Shown: in pieces, positions 51,473-60,692 of the stretch | Layout: the number at the start of each line of letters is the position of its first letter | Position numbering within the stretch: the first letter of the stretch is position 1 | Assembly (NCBI RefSeq): GCF_021504595.1 | Contig: NZ_JACSGT010000001.1 | Location: 2,108,001 to 2,172,000, forward strand | Direction: 5' to 3' | Origin: Chryseobacterium indicum | Lineage (GTDB): Bacteria > Bacteroidota > Bacteroidia > Flavobacteriales > Weeksellaceae | DNA length: 64,000 nt | Position numbers and translations under genes: made by a program | The notes under the pieces: model-generated | What the model saw: only the letters and a program-made list of their open reading frames with translations | Told to the model about the DNA's origin: nothing | Database searches by the model: none

Positions 51473-53158
51473 ATGAAAAAGATTATCCTTTCACTTATTT
51501 TAATTTCTTCCACAATTTCAGCACAATACACAGATATTACTATTGTGAAGGAGGTAAAAGTTAAAAACAAAGGTGTGGTTGTTTCTGCACATCCACTGGC
51601 AAGTGAAGCCGGAGCAAAAATTCTAAAATCGGGAGGAAATGCTTATGATGCTATTGTTGCCACACAATATGCACTTGCCGTTGTATATCCGCAGGCAGGA
51701 AATATCGGCGGAGGCGGATTTTTGGTTGGTGTAAAAAATAATGGTGAAAAATTTACGCTCGATTATCGTGAGACTGCGCCCAAAAAAGCAAGCCGCGATA
51801 TGTACGTCGATAAAAACGGTAAAGCCAATACGGATCTTTCCCAAAACGGAAGATTAGCAGTCGGAATTCCGGGAAGTGTAGCAGGTTTTTTTGCTACTTT
51901 AAAATACTGTAAACTTCCGATGGAAAAACTAATTCAGCCTGCCATTGATCTTGCTGAAAAAGGCTTTGCGATTACCGAACAGGAAGCTAATTTACTGAAT
52001 AACAATAAGCAGCATTTCCAGAAGCACAATCAGTCTTCCATTGTTTTTGTTAAAGATATTCCCTGGAAAGCCGGAGATCTTTTAGTTCAGAAGGATTTGG
52101 CTGAAACGTTAAAGTTGATTCAGAAACAAGGTTTGAAAGGCTTTTATGAAGGAAAAACAGCGGAACTTCTGGTTTCTGAAATGAAAAAAGGAAACGGAAT
52201 TATTAGTTCGGAAGATCTTAAAAATTATAAAGTTGCCGAAAGAAAAGCACTTGAATTTGATTACAAAGGAAATCAGGTGGTTTCTATGCCTTTGCCTTCG
52301 AGCGGCGGACTTCTTCTTGCGCAAATGCTGAAAATGGCAGCTTACGAAAATCTGGAAAAATATCAGCAAAATTCTACACAGGCTGTTCAGGTGATGGTGG
52401 AAGCCGAAAGAAGAGCATATGCAGACAGAGCGGAATATATGGGCGATCCGGATTTTATTCAGGATAAAACATCTTATCTGATTTCTGACGAATATCTAAA
52501 AAACCGCTGGAAAAGTTTCAGTTTCAGCAAAGCAACTCCGAGTGCTGAAGTGGGAAAAATAACTAAACAACCGAAAGAATCTACAGAAACGACTCATATT
52601 TCCGTTATTGATAAGGATGGAAATGCAGCGGCTGTTACGACTACTTTAAACGGTTTATACGGAAGTAAAGTTGTTGTTTCGGGAGCGGGATTTTTCTTAA
52701 ATAATGAAATGGATGATTTTTCCATAAAACCGGGTGTGCCAAATATGTTTGGAGCGGTTGGCGGAGAGGCGAATTCCATTCAGCCGAATAAAAGGATGCT
52801 TTCCTCGATGACACCAACCATTGTTCTGAAAAACGGAAAACCTTATATGGTAGTGGGAACTCCGGGAGGAACTACTATTCCGACTTCTGTTTATCAGGCT
52901 ATCGTTGATGTTATTGATTTTAAGCAGAATGCAAATATTTCTGTAAATGCTCCGAAATTTCATCATCAGTGGCTTCCTGAAATCGTTGCTTTCGAAAAGA
53001 ATTTTCCTGAAACCACGATTAAAGATCTGGAAAAATTAGGATACAAATCTGAAAAATGGAACCAGATCGGGAGAACAGAAATGATACTGATTGATGACAA
53101 CGGAAATATTCATGCGGTTGCGGATGGTCGTGGTGACGATTCTGTTGCAGTGGAATAA
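51473..53158 (+). CDS. ggt: Gamma-glutamyltransferase
   Basis: Periplasmic self-processing Ntn-hydrolase that cleaves gamma-glutamyl bonds, mainly glutathione. Signal peptide MKKIILSLILISSTISAQ (18 residues, from ATG 51473). The nucleophile is Thr373 or 374 of the TTHISVIDKDG motif, where the precursor splits into two chains; the neighbouring GGGGFLVG, AAVTTTLNGLYG and MTPTIVL, GTPGGTTIPT motifs complete the active site. 561 residues is normal. Monocistronic. The following spacer holds a compound hairpin. Confidence 0.95.
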   Translation: MKKIILSLILISSTISAQYTDITIVKEVKVKNKGVVVSAHPLASEAGAKILKSGGNAYDAIVATQYALAVVYPQAGNIGGGGFLVGVKNNGEKFTLDYRETAPKKASRDMYVDKNGKANTDLSQNGRLAVGIPGSVAGFFATLKYCKLPMEKLIQPAIDLAEKGFAITEQEANLLNNNKQHFQKHNQSSIVFVKDIPWKAGDLLVQKDLAETLKLIQKQGLKGFYEGKTAELLVSEMKKGNGIISSEDLKNYKVAERKALEFDYKGNQVVSMPLPSSGGLLLAQMLKMAAYENLEKYQQNSTQAVQVMVEAERRAYADRAEYMGDPDFIQDKTSYLISDEYLKNRWKSFSFSKATPSAEVGKITKQPKESTETTHISVIDKDGNAAAVTTTLNGLYGSKVVVSGAGFFLNNEMDDFSIKPGVPNMFGAVGGEANSIQPNKRMLSSMTPTIVLKNGKPYMVVGTPGGTTIPTSVYQAIVDVIDFKQNANISVNAPKFHHQWLPEIVAFEKNFPETTIKDLEKLGYKSEKWNQIGRTEMILIDDNGNIHAVADGRGDDSVAVE

Positions 53159-53314
53159 TTGACGTTTTTGTAGTTAATTTTAAAAAACTGACTCAAAAAC
53201 ATTTTAATTAATTGATTATCACATATTTTTATTCATCAGAATGGTAAGAGTGAAATAATCTGGATTTTTAAGACATATGTTTAAGATTTTTCTTTATCAA
53301 AAATTAGAGAACGA

Positions 53315-53386
53315 TTTAAAATAATTTGGTTCGGCTCGGGCTTCGCCCGAGCCGAAACTATTCATGACATTTGTCATTATTTTAAA
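53315..53386. repeat. Compound nested hairpin with CTTCG loop (copy D)
   Basis: TTTAAAATAAT (53315-53325) pairs with ATTATTTTAAA (53376-53386), enclosing TTCGGCTCGGG with CCCGAGCCGAA (53330-53340 and 53346-53356) around CTTCG and a smaller palindrome ATGACATTTGTCAT (53364-53377). The inner stem is of the same GC-rich CTTCG design as copies A-C, but the conserved GGAGCT ends are missing. It may act as a terminator of ggt. Confidence 0.7.
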
Positions 53387-53427
53387 GCAAATTTCACTAA
53401 TTTTCGGTTTTTAAAATCCATATTCTT

Positions 53428-54708
53428 GTGAAAGCAAAAAAGATTTACCACCAGCTTTATTTTCAGGTTATTATTGCGATTGTTGCAGGAATTCTTTTGG
53501 GAAGATTCTATCCGGAACTTGGTGAAAAGATGAAACCTTTGGGTGACGGATTCATCAAACTCGTGAAAATGATTATTGCTCCGGTGATTTTCATTACTCT
53601 CACTTTAGGAATCGCGCACATGACTGATCTGAAGAAAGTAGGCAGAATTGCGGTTAAAGCGATGATCTATTTCCTTACGTTTTCAACATTGGCATTGATT
53701 ATCGGTTTGGTGGTAGGAAATATATTACAGCCGGGTCACGGTCTGAATATTAATCCTTCTACCCTTTCGGGCGATGTTTCACAATATCAGCAGAAAGCTC
53801 ATGAAACCACTTTGACAGGTTTCATTATGAATATTATTCCGGAAACGCTGTTCAGTCCGTTGGTTGGAGATAATATTCTGCAGGTTCTCCTTGTTGCTAT
53901 TTTAATGGGAGTAGCTTTGGTTTTAACGAAAGAAAAGAGCCAGAAAGTAACGGATTTTTTACAGGATCTTTCCACTCCGGTTTTCAAAATTGTGCATATG
54001 CTGATGAAACTGGCGCCGATCGGAGCTTTTGGAGCAATGGCTTTTACCATCGGAAAATATGGACTTCATTCGGTTTTGAATCTGATTTTTTTGGTGGGAA
54101 CCTTTTATATAACTTCTGTATTGTTTGTAGTTTTGGTTTTGGGAGCAGTAGCAAGATATAACGGTTTTAATATTTTTAAACTGATCTATTATCTCAAAGA
54201 GGAACTTTTACTGGTCTTAGGAACGAGTTCTTCAGAATCTGCACTTCCCGGAATAATGGAAAAGCTTGAAAAGGCAGGATGCTCAAGAGCGATTGTGGGT
54301 TTGGTGGTTCCTACGGGATATTCTTTTAATCTTGACGGAACCAATATTTATATGACGCTGGCTTCACTTTTTATTGCCCAGGCTCTGAATATTCATCTGC
54401 CGATTGAGAAACAGATCATTCTTCTTTTGGTTGCCATGCTGAGTTCTAAAGGCGCAGCCGGAGTTACGGGAGCAGGATTTGTGACTTTAGCGGCAACATT
54501 AGCGGTTGTTCCTGAAATTCCGATTGCCGGAATGACGCTGATTTTAGGAATCGATAAGTTTATGAGTGAATGCCGTGCTTTAACCAATGTGATCGGAAAT
54601 TCTGTAGCAACAGTTGTCGTTGCCAACTGGGAAAAACAACTGGATAAAGATCAGCTTCAATATTGTCTGGATCATCCGAATGAAGTGGAAGAAAAGCTGG
54701 AAGTTTAG
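53428..54708 (+). CDS. Dicarboxylate/amino acid:cation symporter (DAACS family)
   Basis: Sodium- or proton-driven importer of dicarboxylates or glutamate/aspartate. GltPh-like topology of eight membrane helices and two re-entrant hairpins. Key motifs: HP1 serine-rich [11 protein letters not shown], the TM7 signature [13 protein letters not shown], and the end motif [21 protein letters not shown] with Asp/Arg substrate ligands upstream in TM8. 426 residues. It starts with GTG at 53428; there is no ATG close upstream in frame. Single gene. Confidence 0.92.
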   Translation: MKAKKIYHQLYFQVIIAIVAGILLGRFYPELGEKMKPLGDGFIKLVKMIIAPVIFITLTLGIAHMTDLKKVGRIAVKAMIYFLTFSTLALIIGLVVGNILQPGHGLNINPSTLSGDVSQYQQKAHETTLTGFIMNIIPETLFSPLVGDNILQVLLVAILMGVALVLTKEKSQKVTDFLQDLSTPVFKIVHMLMKLAPIGAFGAMAFTIGKYGLHSVLNLIFLVGTFYITSVLFVVLVLGAVARYNGFNIFKLIYYLKEELLLVLGTSSSESALPGIMEKLEKAGCSRAIVGLVVPTGYSFNLDGTNIYMTLASLFIAQALNIHLPIEKQIILLLVAMLSSKGAAGVTGAGFVTLAATLAVVPEIPIAGMTLILGIDKFMSECRALTNVIGNSVATVVVANWEKQLDKDQLQYCLDHPNEVEEKLEV

Positions 54709-54773
54709 CCTGAGTTGTAACTGATAAGTTGTATACTCTGAAGCCGATTAAGTTTTTGTTATGACTGTCATTT

Positions 54774-54886
54774 TAGCCGCGATTGAGCGGTATGTCTGAG
54801 CTCTTTTCGTTTTTTTCGGCGCGGCGGCTTCGCTGCCGCGCCGAAAAAAACGAAAAAGCGAGTAGCGAAAGCGCGAAACAGCTCCA
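54774..54886 (-). repeat. Structured intergenic element, copy C
   Basis: Same element as copies A and B, minus orientation. Read on the minus strand it starts TTGGAGCTGTTTCGCG and ends AATCGCGGCTA; AGC pairs with GCT and CGCG with CGCG. The centre is a 24-bp stem (54804-54827 with 54833-54856, one G-T pair) with a 5-nt loop, CTTCG on the plus strand. It lies between two convergent genes. Confidence 0.8.
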
Positions 54887-54931
54887 AAAAATTAAATAGA
54901 AAACAATCTATTTTTTACCGGAATGACTGTT

Positions 54932-55783
54932 TTAAATTAAAATCCTTAAACTCGAAGGCTGAACTTTTACACGAACCGGAGATTTTATTTTATTGAATTC
55001 TCCGTCGAGATGCCAGTTTTTGGTATTTACTTTAAATTCTATTTCGGAAACCGGAAGATACGTAATGTAGTCGTCCTGTTTCAGTTTTTTGGTAAACATT
55101 CGGAAGGCAAAAAGCATGGAATAGAAGAAAGGAAATTTTTTAACAAGAACCATATCCACCAAACCGTCACTTTTACTTGCATGAGGCGCAATATAAGCGT
55201 TGTTCCCAAACTGCCGTGTATTGGCAATGTTTATCATTAAATATTTTCCGTTGTACTGCTTGTATTTTTCGTCAAAAAACTTCAGTTTGATCGGCTTATA
55301 GCTGAAAAAAGTTTTTATGGAAACTTTGACGTAATTTTTAAATCCTCTCGTCGTTTTTTCAAATTCTTTTACGACTTTACCATCGAATCCGGTTCCGGAA
55401 ACATTGATGGAAAGTCTTTCATTTACAGTAAACGTATCAATCTTTCTGGAATTTCTGGTTTTGATCTTTTCCAGCAATTCGTCCAGATTTTTGCTGAACT
55501 GGGTTTCGTTAGAAAATCCGTTTCCTGAACCTGCCGGAAAAATCGCAAGAATTTTTTCTGTATCAATGAGGTTTCTGGCTACGGTAGAAATGGTTCCGTC
55601 GCCTCCGATGGCTACAAAAATATCAACGTCATTAAAATGATCCTGAATAAACTGATCGGTTCCGGGAATGGATTCGGAGATGTAATACAAAGGATCTTTC
55701 ACCTTTGCTTTCAGTTCGTTGAGAAACGGCTGATAATTTTTTTTTGCCGAAAAAGGATTGATGATGAAAGCGACTTTTTCCAT
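54932..55783 (-). CDS. Diacylglycerol/lipid kinase family protein (YegS-like)
   Basis: Phosphorylates a lipid, probably diacylglycerol, at the cytoplasmic face. DAGK catalytic domain with NPFSAKKN at the start and nucleotide-binding GGDGTISTVARN near 76-87, followed by IFPAGSGNGFSNE, the second glycine-rich loop, and a C-terminal beta-sandwich with GLVDMVLVKKFP. 283 residues, typical of YegS/BmrU. Convergent with the symporter gene. Confidence 0.9.
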   Translation of the reverse strand: MEKVAFIINPFSAKKNYQPFLNELKAKVKDPLYYISESIPGTDQFIQDHFNDVDIFVAIGGDGTISTVARNLIDTEKILAIFPAGSGNGFSNETQFSKNLDELLEKIKTRNSRKIDTFTVNERLSINVSGTGFDGKVVKEFEKTTRGFKNYVKVSIKTFFSYKPIKLKFFDEKYKQYNGKYLMINIANTRQFGNNAYIAPHASKSDGLVDMVLVKKFPFFYSMLFAFRMFTKKLKQDDYITYLPVSEIEFKVNTKNWHLDGEFNKIKSPVRVKVQPSSLRILI

Positions 55784-55797
55784 TAGTGCAAAAATAA

Positions 55798-55822
55798 AAA
55801 ATGCTCCCGATCTGGAAGCATT
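55798..55822 (-). terminator. Terminator of the DUF3298 lipoprotein gene
   Basis: AATGCT (55800-55805) pairs with AGCATT (55817-55822); minus-strand T's follow. It is 5 nt past the stop codon of the lipoprotein gene. Confidence 0.6.
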
Positions 55823-55826
55823 ATTA

Positions 55827-56648
55827 TTATTTAATTTTAATTCTTTTTATAAATTCGGGAGTAAGAGTTCCTTTAAGCTCTGACCATGAAATCGGGATGG
55901 TGATGTCTCCTGCAGCAAAAGCTGTAATTTCGTACGGACTGTAATGGAAATATAGGTTTTTGTCATCAAAATAAAAATTTTCCGTTGCCGGAATTTTATC
56001 TACCAGAAGCATTTCGGAATTATTAACTTCTCCTTTATCGTCAGTGGTTCCGCTGTTGGTTCTGTTGATGTTTTTCATTAAAAGGGCTTCCAGTTTTTCT
56101 TTTGACATGGAAGTGATGTCTTTTAATTCTAATTTTTTATTGTTTTGAAGATCAAAAACTCTTTCGGAATAACCATAATTATCATGCGCTCCGCCTTCAT
56201 ATGAAGCCCAAAAGTATTCGATCTGCAGATAATCGTTCGTATTGGATTTTACTTTCATTCCGGTATCCGAATACCATTCCTGAGAGAACGAGATATCTGA
56301 AATCCACTCTTTGGAATCTTTTCTGAGCCTGTTGAAATAGATATTTTTACTTTTCTGCAGGTAATTCTGTAATCCTTCTCTGGAAAAATCTCCAATATTC
56401 TTTTCTGTAAAATAAATACTGTCTAATAAGGCTTTATCCTTAATCGTCGGGAACAATAATTTGGTGGACGAATATTTAATGGTTAAAGAATCGCTTAATT
56501 TAGTCGAATCACTAATTTTCACGGAATCTACTGTAAACTTTTCAGGTGCTGCAGTTTCTGTTTCATTCAAATTATTGTTTTCCGCCTTTTTACAGGCTGA
56601 AAAAATAAAGAAAGCAGAAAGTGCCAAAACAGCAATCGTATTTTTCAT
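55827..56648 (-). CDS. DUF3298/RsiV-family lipoprotein
   Basis: Periplasmic lipoprotein, from the ATG at 56648 (MKNTIAVLALSAFFIFSAC; Cys19). An upstream in-frame ATG at 56681 falls inside a terminator hairpin. The DUF3298 domain contains YLQIEYFWASYEGGAHDNYGY and FDLQNNKKLELKDITS (near 140-175), ending with the strand LYFHYSPYEITAFAAGDITIPI. RsiV relatives bind lysozyme in Bacillus; whether this one does is unknown. 273 residues. Its promoter region overlaps the terminator of the following module. Confidence 0.85.
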   Translation of the reverse strand: MKNTIAVLALSAFFIFSACKKAENNNLNETETAAPEKFTVDSVKISDSTKLSDSLTIKYSSTKLLFPTIKDKALLDSIYFTEKNIGDFSREGLQNYLQKSKNIYFNRLRKDSKEWISDISFSQEWYSDTGMKVKSNTNDYLQIEYFWASYEGGAHDNYGYSERVFDLQNNKKLELKDITSMSKEKLEALLMKNINRTNSGTTDDKGEVNNSEMLLVDKIPATENFYFDDKNLYFHYSPYEITAFAAGDITIPISWSELKGTLTPEFIKRIKIK

Positions 56649-56674
56649 AATTCTGATTTCCTTCTGCAATGCAA

Positions 56675-56699
56675 AAACCATTCAAAAGATGAATGGTTT
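56675..56699 (-). terminator. Terminator of DUF3857 module 1
   Basis: AAACCATTC (56675-56683) pairs perfectly with GAATGGTTT (56691-56699), 7-nt loop, with T's following on the minus strand. Confidence 0.75.
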
Positions 56700-56727
56700 A
56701 AGATTATTTTGAAAAAAAAAATTTTAA

Positions 56728-58662
56728 TTACTGTTTCTTTACGAGACTGATGACCTGATTTTCCTGTTTGGAAGCCACTCCCCAAATCTGCTTAAAGGCA
56801 GGGTAATATTCTTTCTCATAAGTGGGACTCTTAACTTTGGTGGTAGAAATTACCTCAATCTTATTTCCTTTTTGTTCAGCAATATAACTGTATTCGATTT
56901 CTTTGTCGTCCGTTACAATTTTTTTGTTTTTCGGCATCTCTTCAATCACATATCCTTCCGGAATTTCCAAAACCACTTTTTTAATTCTGGTGAATGGCGA
57001 AGTGAAATCGATAAGGTATTTTCTTTCTTCGGTCTGATCGAATTCGTTTGAGTTTTTATTTAAAAACAACATCGGATTGATAATCATTTTCTTTCCGATC
57101 CTGTCTATCAAATTCTCGGAAGAAAATTTCATGGTGCTTTCAAAATCCCCGTTCTCAAGTACTTTAGAATCGATATTGGTGAAATCTATAGAAAAATTAT
57201 CTTTATACTGTTTTTTGTACTTATCTGCATTGTCGTCGTAGTTTTCTTTCGCAAAAATGGCATAGGTTCCGGTATCTTTATCAGAATAGGTTCCGGAAAT
57301 ACTTCCATCTGCATTAATTTTTGCCTCTGCGGTAAGATAAGTGAAACTTGTTTTTGCATTGATCATTGATAACTGCTGAACTTTGTCTTTATTCATCAAA
57401 ATTCCGAACTGATTCCAGTCTCTTGGTGGCAACTGATCGATTGAAGACTGCTTTGAAGTTGCATCATACAAATGAAAACCATCTTTTGTCTGAACGGCTG
57501 CAATTACAAAATTCATATTGGAAACATTAGGTGAAGCAATATTGATAAGACCGTTGCTTACTGTAGAAATCGTAAGCGGATCTGCTTTAATTCCGGCTTC
57601 ACGAAGCATCATGACCAGAAAAAGGTTGATTTCTGCCGCGTTTCCTGTCTTTGTTTCGAGCATTTTCTTGATTCCGTCTTCTACATAAAGTCCTCTGTCT
57701 TTATTCCATGTAAAGGTATTTTTAACATAATTGAATATTGCATTTGCTTTTTCAATCTCATCTGAAATTCCCGAAATATTTGCCGGCATATTGTCTTTTG
57801 CCAGTCTTGTCTTCTTTAATTCGCTTCCGAAATCTTCACTCTCATACAATCTGTCTTTGATCTGTTCCCAGGATGAAGAATACAATTTAAGTTCCTTAAA
57901 ATTTGTCGAATGAAGCTCTGCGCCTATTTTTGTTCTGTAATTTCTGTCATTGTTTACAAACTTCTCGGTTTTAAATCCTTTTACGTTTTCAAATCCGAAA
58001 CGGTATGTTCTGTAATTCATTCCGTACATCAATCTTTCTTCCACTTCTCTGTATTTCGGGGTTAAAAAACCCGTGTAATTTAAGTTATAAGAAATATTTG
58101 ATGGACTGTCTAAAACATATTCCGTATATAAAGAAGGGGTGTCTGTTTCAATCGTAATTTCCGGAACTACGTAAAGAAACGGAGAAGTAACCTCATACTG
58201 ATATTCTATGATGGAGCCATTTTTTACATTCGGAAATGCAAATTTTGTAATGGAAACATATTTGCTTTCCTTACTTTTAAATTTCGAACTTTTATCTACT
58301 TTTGTTGCCACAGAAGTACCATTTTCCAGGTTGTACGTGAAAGCTTTTACCTTCGAAATGGTTTCCTGATTGCTGCCACTCTGATATAACGGAATTTCAA
58401 GGTTCAGCCAGTCTTCCGCCTTGTCTTTATCATAAATTTTAACTCTGTAAAATGCTTTTTTCACCAGATCTCCTGTATTATTGTCAATACTGAAATGCAG
58501 AGACTTGAATAAAATTTCGGCAGGTGCATTTTCGTCCAAAGCAGATTTCTGTTTTGTAAGATCTGCATCATTAAATTTAGGATAATTAAGAAATTCATGC
58601 TTTTGTGCCTCAATAAATATCAAATTCATTGAGCAGAAAGCCACTAGAAATATTTTTTTCAT
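56728..58662 (-). CDS. DUF3857/transglutaminase-like secreted protein, catalytic Cys and His lost (module 1, gene X1)
   Basis: 644-residue exported protein. Signal peptide (cleaved near FIEAQK). DUF3857 domain at about 60-270, transglutaminase-like region at about 300-410, then a C-terminal beta domain (DUF2569-like location). The residue matching the catalytic Cys of the paralogue X2 is Ala342 (TGNAAEINLFL), and the His position is Asn384 (NMNFVIAAV); only Asp400 (HLYDAT) is left. It is therefore unlikely to be enzymatic. It follows gene Y1 after 1 nt and ends with a terminator. Confidence 0.8.
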   Translation of the reverse strand: MKKIFLVAFCSMNLIFIEAQKHEFLNYPKFNDADLTKQKSALDENAPAEILFKSLHFSIDNNTGDLVKKAFYRVKIYDKDKAEDWLNLEIPLYQSGSNQETISKVKAFTYNLENGTSVATKVDKSSKFKSKESKYVSITKFAFPNVKNGSIIEYQYEVTSPFLYVVPEITIETDTPSLYTEYVLDSPSNISYNLNYTGFLTPKYREVEERLMYGMNYRTYRFGFENVKGFKTEKFVNNDRNYRTKIGAELHSTNFKELKLYSSSWEQIKDRLYESEDFGSELKKTRLAKDNMPANISGISDEIEKANAIFNYVKNTFTWNKDRGLYVEDGIKKMLETKTGNAAEINLFLVMMLREAGIKADPLTISTVSNGLINIASPNVSNMNFVIAAVQTKDGFHLYDATSKQSSIDQLPPRDWNQFGILMNKDKVQQLSMINAKTSFTYLTAEAKINADGSISGTYSDKDTGTYAIFAKENYDDNADKYKKQYKDNFSIDFTNIDSKVLENGDFESTMKFSSENLIDRIGKKMIINPMLFLNKNSNEFDQTEERKYLIDFTSPFTRIKKVVLEIPEGYVIEEMPKNKKIVTDDKEIEYSYIAEQKGNKIEVISTTKVKSPTYEKEYYPAFKQIWGVASKQENQVISLVKKQ

Positions 58663-58663
58663 G

Positions 58664-60556
58664 TTAAATTTTAGAAATTAAAATTTTTGAGTTGTCGATG
58701 TTAATGGTTTTTTTTCGGAAATTAACGTAATCGTTATATTTTTCTTTCGGATAAAGTCCTTTATTGATTCTGATAATTCGGCTGACTTTCAGTTCTTCAC
58801 CATTCTTTACAAAGCTTAATTTGTAGGTTCCGAATTCTGAATTTAAGGTCACATTCTCGGGAAGTTCCTCTATTTTATAGTTTTTAGGAAGCGCAAAGTT
58901 GATTTCATATTCATCCTGAAAAGATTGTCTTAATTCGAAAGGCAGCTCCCTGTTTTCGTCTGTTTTGTAGACATTGTTTGAATAAATAGGTACTGCTCTG
59001 AAAATGATGCTGCTTCCTGCATTTTTAGAATAATTATTCGCTTTAAAATCAAGATCAAACTTAGCAACAGCATTGTCTTTATCGTTCAGGAAATTTTTCA
59101 TTTCAATCTTTTCAAAATGAAGAACATCCAGAAGATTTTTTATGGCTTCATTTCTTTCTTTTGGTGACATCGTTGCCAAAACGAGATTGTTATCATACTG
59201 AATTCCTGTATACGCAAAACTACCTTCTCCGGAAATACTGTTATCCTCGTTAAGCTGTATTTTCAAAAGCTGTTTTTCTTTGCTTTGTTCCGCTGTATAA
59301 GAAGGCGTTTCTACCACCTCAATACCCTCTTTTTTTACCATTAAAACATTTCTGTCTGTTGTGCTGTACCCTAAATGATTGAAAGCAATCTGCTGTGAAG
59401 TATTTTCCAGCCAGATATTGTCTTTCTCCGTAGGAACCATCAAAATAATATGATTTCCGCCCATTTTCGGGAAGTCTTTATCAAAAGAAACAGGAGAAGA
59501 TCCCGAATTGATTTTGCAGTAATAGGAAGGAATTCCTGCTTCATCCAGCATTGTTTTCATATAAGTGGTAAGACCTTTACAGTCTCCATATCCTTTTTTC
59601 TGAACCTCATCCGGAAGCATCGGCTGCCAACCTCCAATTCCCAAAGCCACGAAAATATATCTGGTTTTACTTTGCATATACTGATAGATTTTCTTTACTT
59701 TTTCTTCCGTTGTTCCCTGAAGCTTTAAGGCAGCAACTTCTGCTTTTATGGCAGGAGTAGATACAAAAACAGGTTCCAGAATATTTTTATAATACCAGCT
59801 TCCAAAATCTTTCCAGTCATTAAGGGTTCCCTGTTTTCCTTCAAGATTAAATTTAGTTAAAGCAAAACTTACTTTTGGCAAAATTTTTATCGGCTGGGGA
59901 AGCAAAAAAACATCATCAATAGCCGGAACATTTTTATAAGAGTATATTTTTTCTCCCGCATTATCGCTTTCTGTAACTGCAGCATAGTTATAAGCCGAAG
60001 GATATGTTTTTGTTTTAAGTTCAATACCGGATTTATTGATGATCTTCATCTGAGCTTCTTCCAGTGAGATATTGGTTGATCTGAAAGGAATAAAATCCGG
60101 CAGGAAAACTGTATTTTCATCACCAATCTGATAAGAGAATTCAACGGTGTAAGGATATTGAGTCGGAGTATATGACATAGCCATCACTCGGTTATCCGAA
60201 TAGAAAGTTCCCTGATTGTTATTGGCAAAATCTCCAAAATCCGACTTGGAAAATGACTTTATTTTCTTTCCGGATTCATCATAAATATTTACCTTGATGT
60301 CTGAAATACTATTGCCTTTTTCATAAGGGATATAGATCTGTGCATCGGAGTCTCCATCTTTGTTCAAAACTGTAGTAACCGTATAATACTGATATCTTAT
60401 ATCATCAATTTTATTGATCTGAATGGTTGTAAGATCTTTCCTGATCACTGCATCTGCGTTTTTCTTCAGATTCTCAGGAATAGCAGAAACCGGAAAGTTT
60501 TGTGAGTAATAAAAAGAAGCCATCGAAAGCGCTCCAATACAAAGTATTTTCATCAT
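58664..60556 (-). CDS. DUF3857/transglutaminase-like secreted protein, catalytic residues intact (module 1, gene Y1)
   Basis: 630-residue exported protein (signal peptide MMKILCIGALSMASFYYSQ). DUF3857 domain at about 55-205; transglutaminase-like domain with Cys326 (GYGDCKGLTTYMKTML), His369 (GGNHIILMVP) and an acidic partner Glu384 (WLENTSQ), all placed as in Cys-His-Asp/Glu thiol enzymes. C-terminal beta domain ends near 630. Probable crosslinking or protease-like function in the periplasm or surface; the substrate is unknown. First gene of module 1, with a consensus promoter. Confidence 0.85.
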   Translation of the reverse strand: MMKILCIGALSMASFYYSQNFPVSAIPENLKKNADAVIRKDLTTIQINKIDDIRYQYYTVTTVLNKDGDSDAQIYIPYEKGNSISDIKVNIYDESGKKIKSFSKSDFGDFANNNQGTFYSDNRVMAMSYTPTQYPYTVEFSYQIGDENTVFLPDFIPFRSTNISLEEAQMKIINKSGIELKTKTYPSAYNYAAVTESDNAGEKIYSYKNVPAIDDVFLLPQPIKILPKVSFALTKFNLEGKQGTLNDWKDFGSWYYKNILEPVFVSTPAIKAEVAALKLQGTTEEKVKKIYQYMQSKTRYIFVALGIGGWQPMLPDEVQKKGYGDCKGLTTYMKTMLDEAGIPSYYCKINSGSSPVSFDKDFPKMGGNHIILMVPTEKDNIWLENTSQQIAFNHLGYSTTDRNVLMVKKEGIEVVETPSYTAEQSKEKQLLKIQLNEDNSISGEGSFAYTGIQYDNNLVLATMSPKERNEAIKNLLDVLHFEKIEMKNFLNDKDNAVAKFDLDFKANNYSKNAGSSIIFRAVPIYSNNVYKTDENRELPFELRQSFQDEYEINFALPKNYKIEELPENVTLNSEFGTYKLSFVKNGEELKVSRIIRINKGLYPKEKYNDYVNFRKKTINIDNSKILISKI

Positions 60557-60572
60557 GGTTATTTAAATTTAG

Positions 60573-60602
60573 CAAAAATAATGAAATCTTATAACTGACA
60601 AA
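60573..60602 (-). promoter_or_regulatory. Predicted promoter of DUF3857 module 1
   Basis: Minus strand: TTTG (60602-60599), 18-bp spacer, TATTTTTG (60580-60573), 16 nt before the ATG of Y1. An exact match to the Bacteroidota consensus. Confidence 0.65.
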
Positions 60603-60644
60603 ATTATTTTTTATTGTATTGAATAGTTAATATTGAAAAAGAAA

Positions 60645-60668
60645 AAAGACTCCATTGCTGAAGTCTTT
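60645..60668 (-). terminator. Terminator of DUF3857 module 2
   Basis: AAAGACT (60645-60651) pairs with AGTCTTT (60662-60668), 10-nt loop; T's follow on the minus strand. It separates modules 2 and 1. Confidence 0.7.
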
Positions 60669-60692
60669 CTTTTGTTTTTTTAGCTTGTTTAT

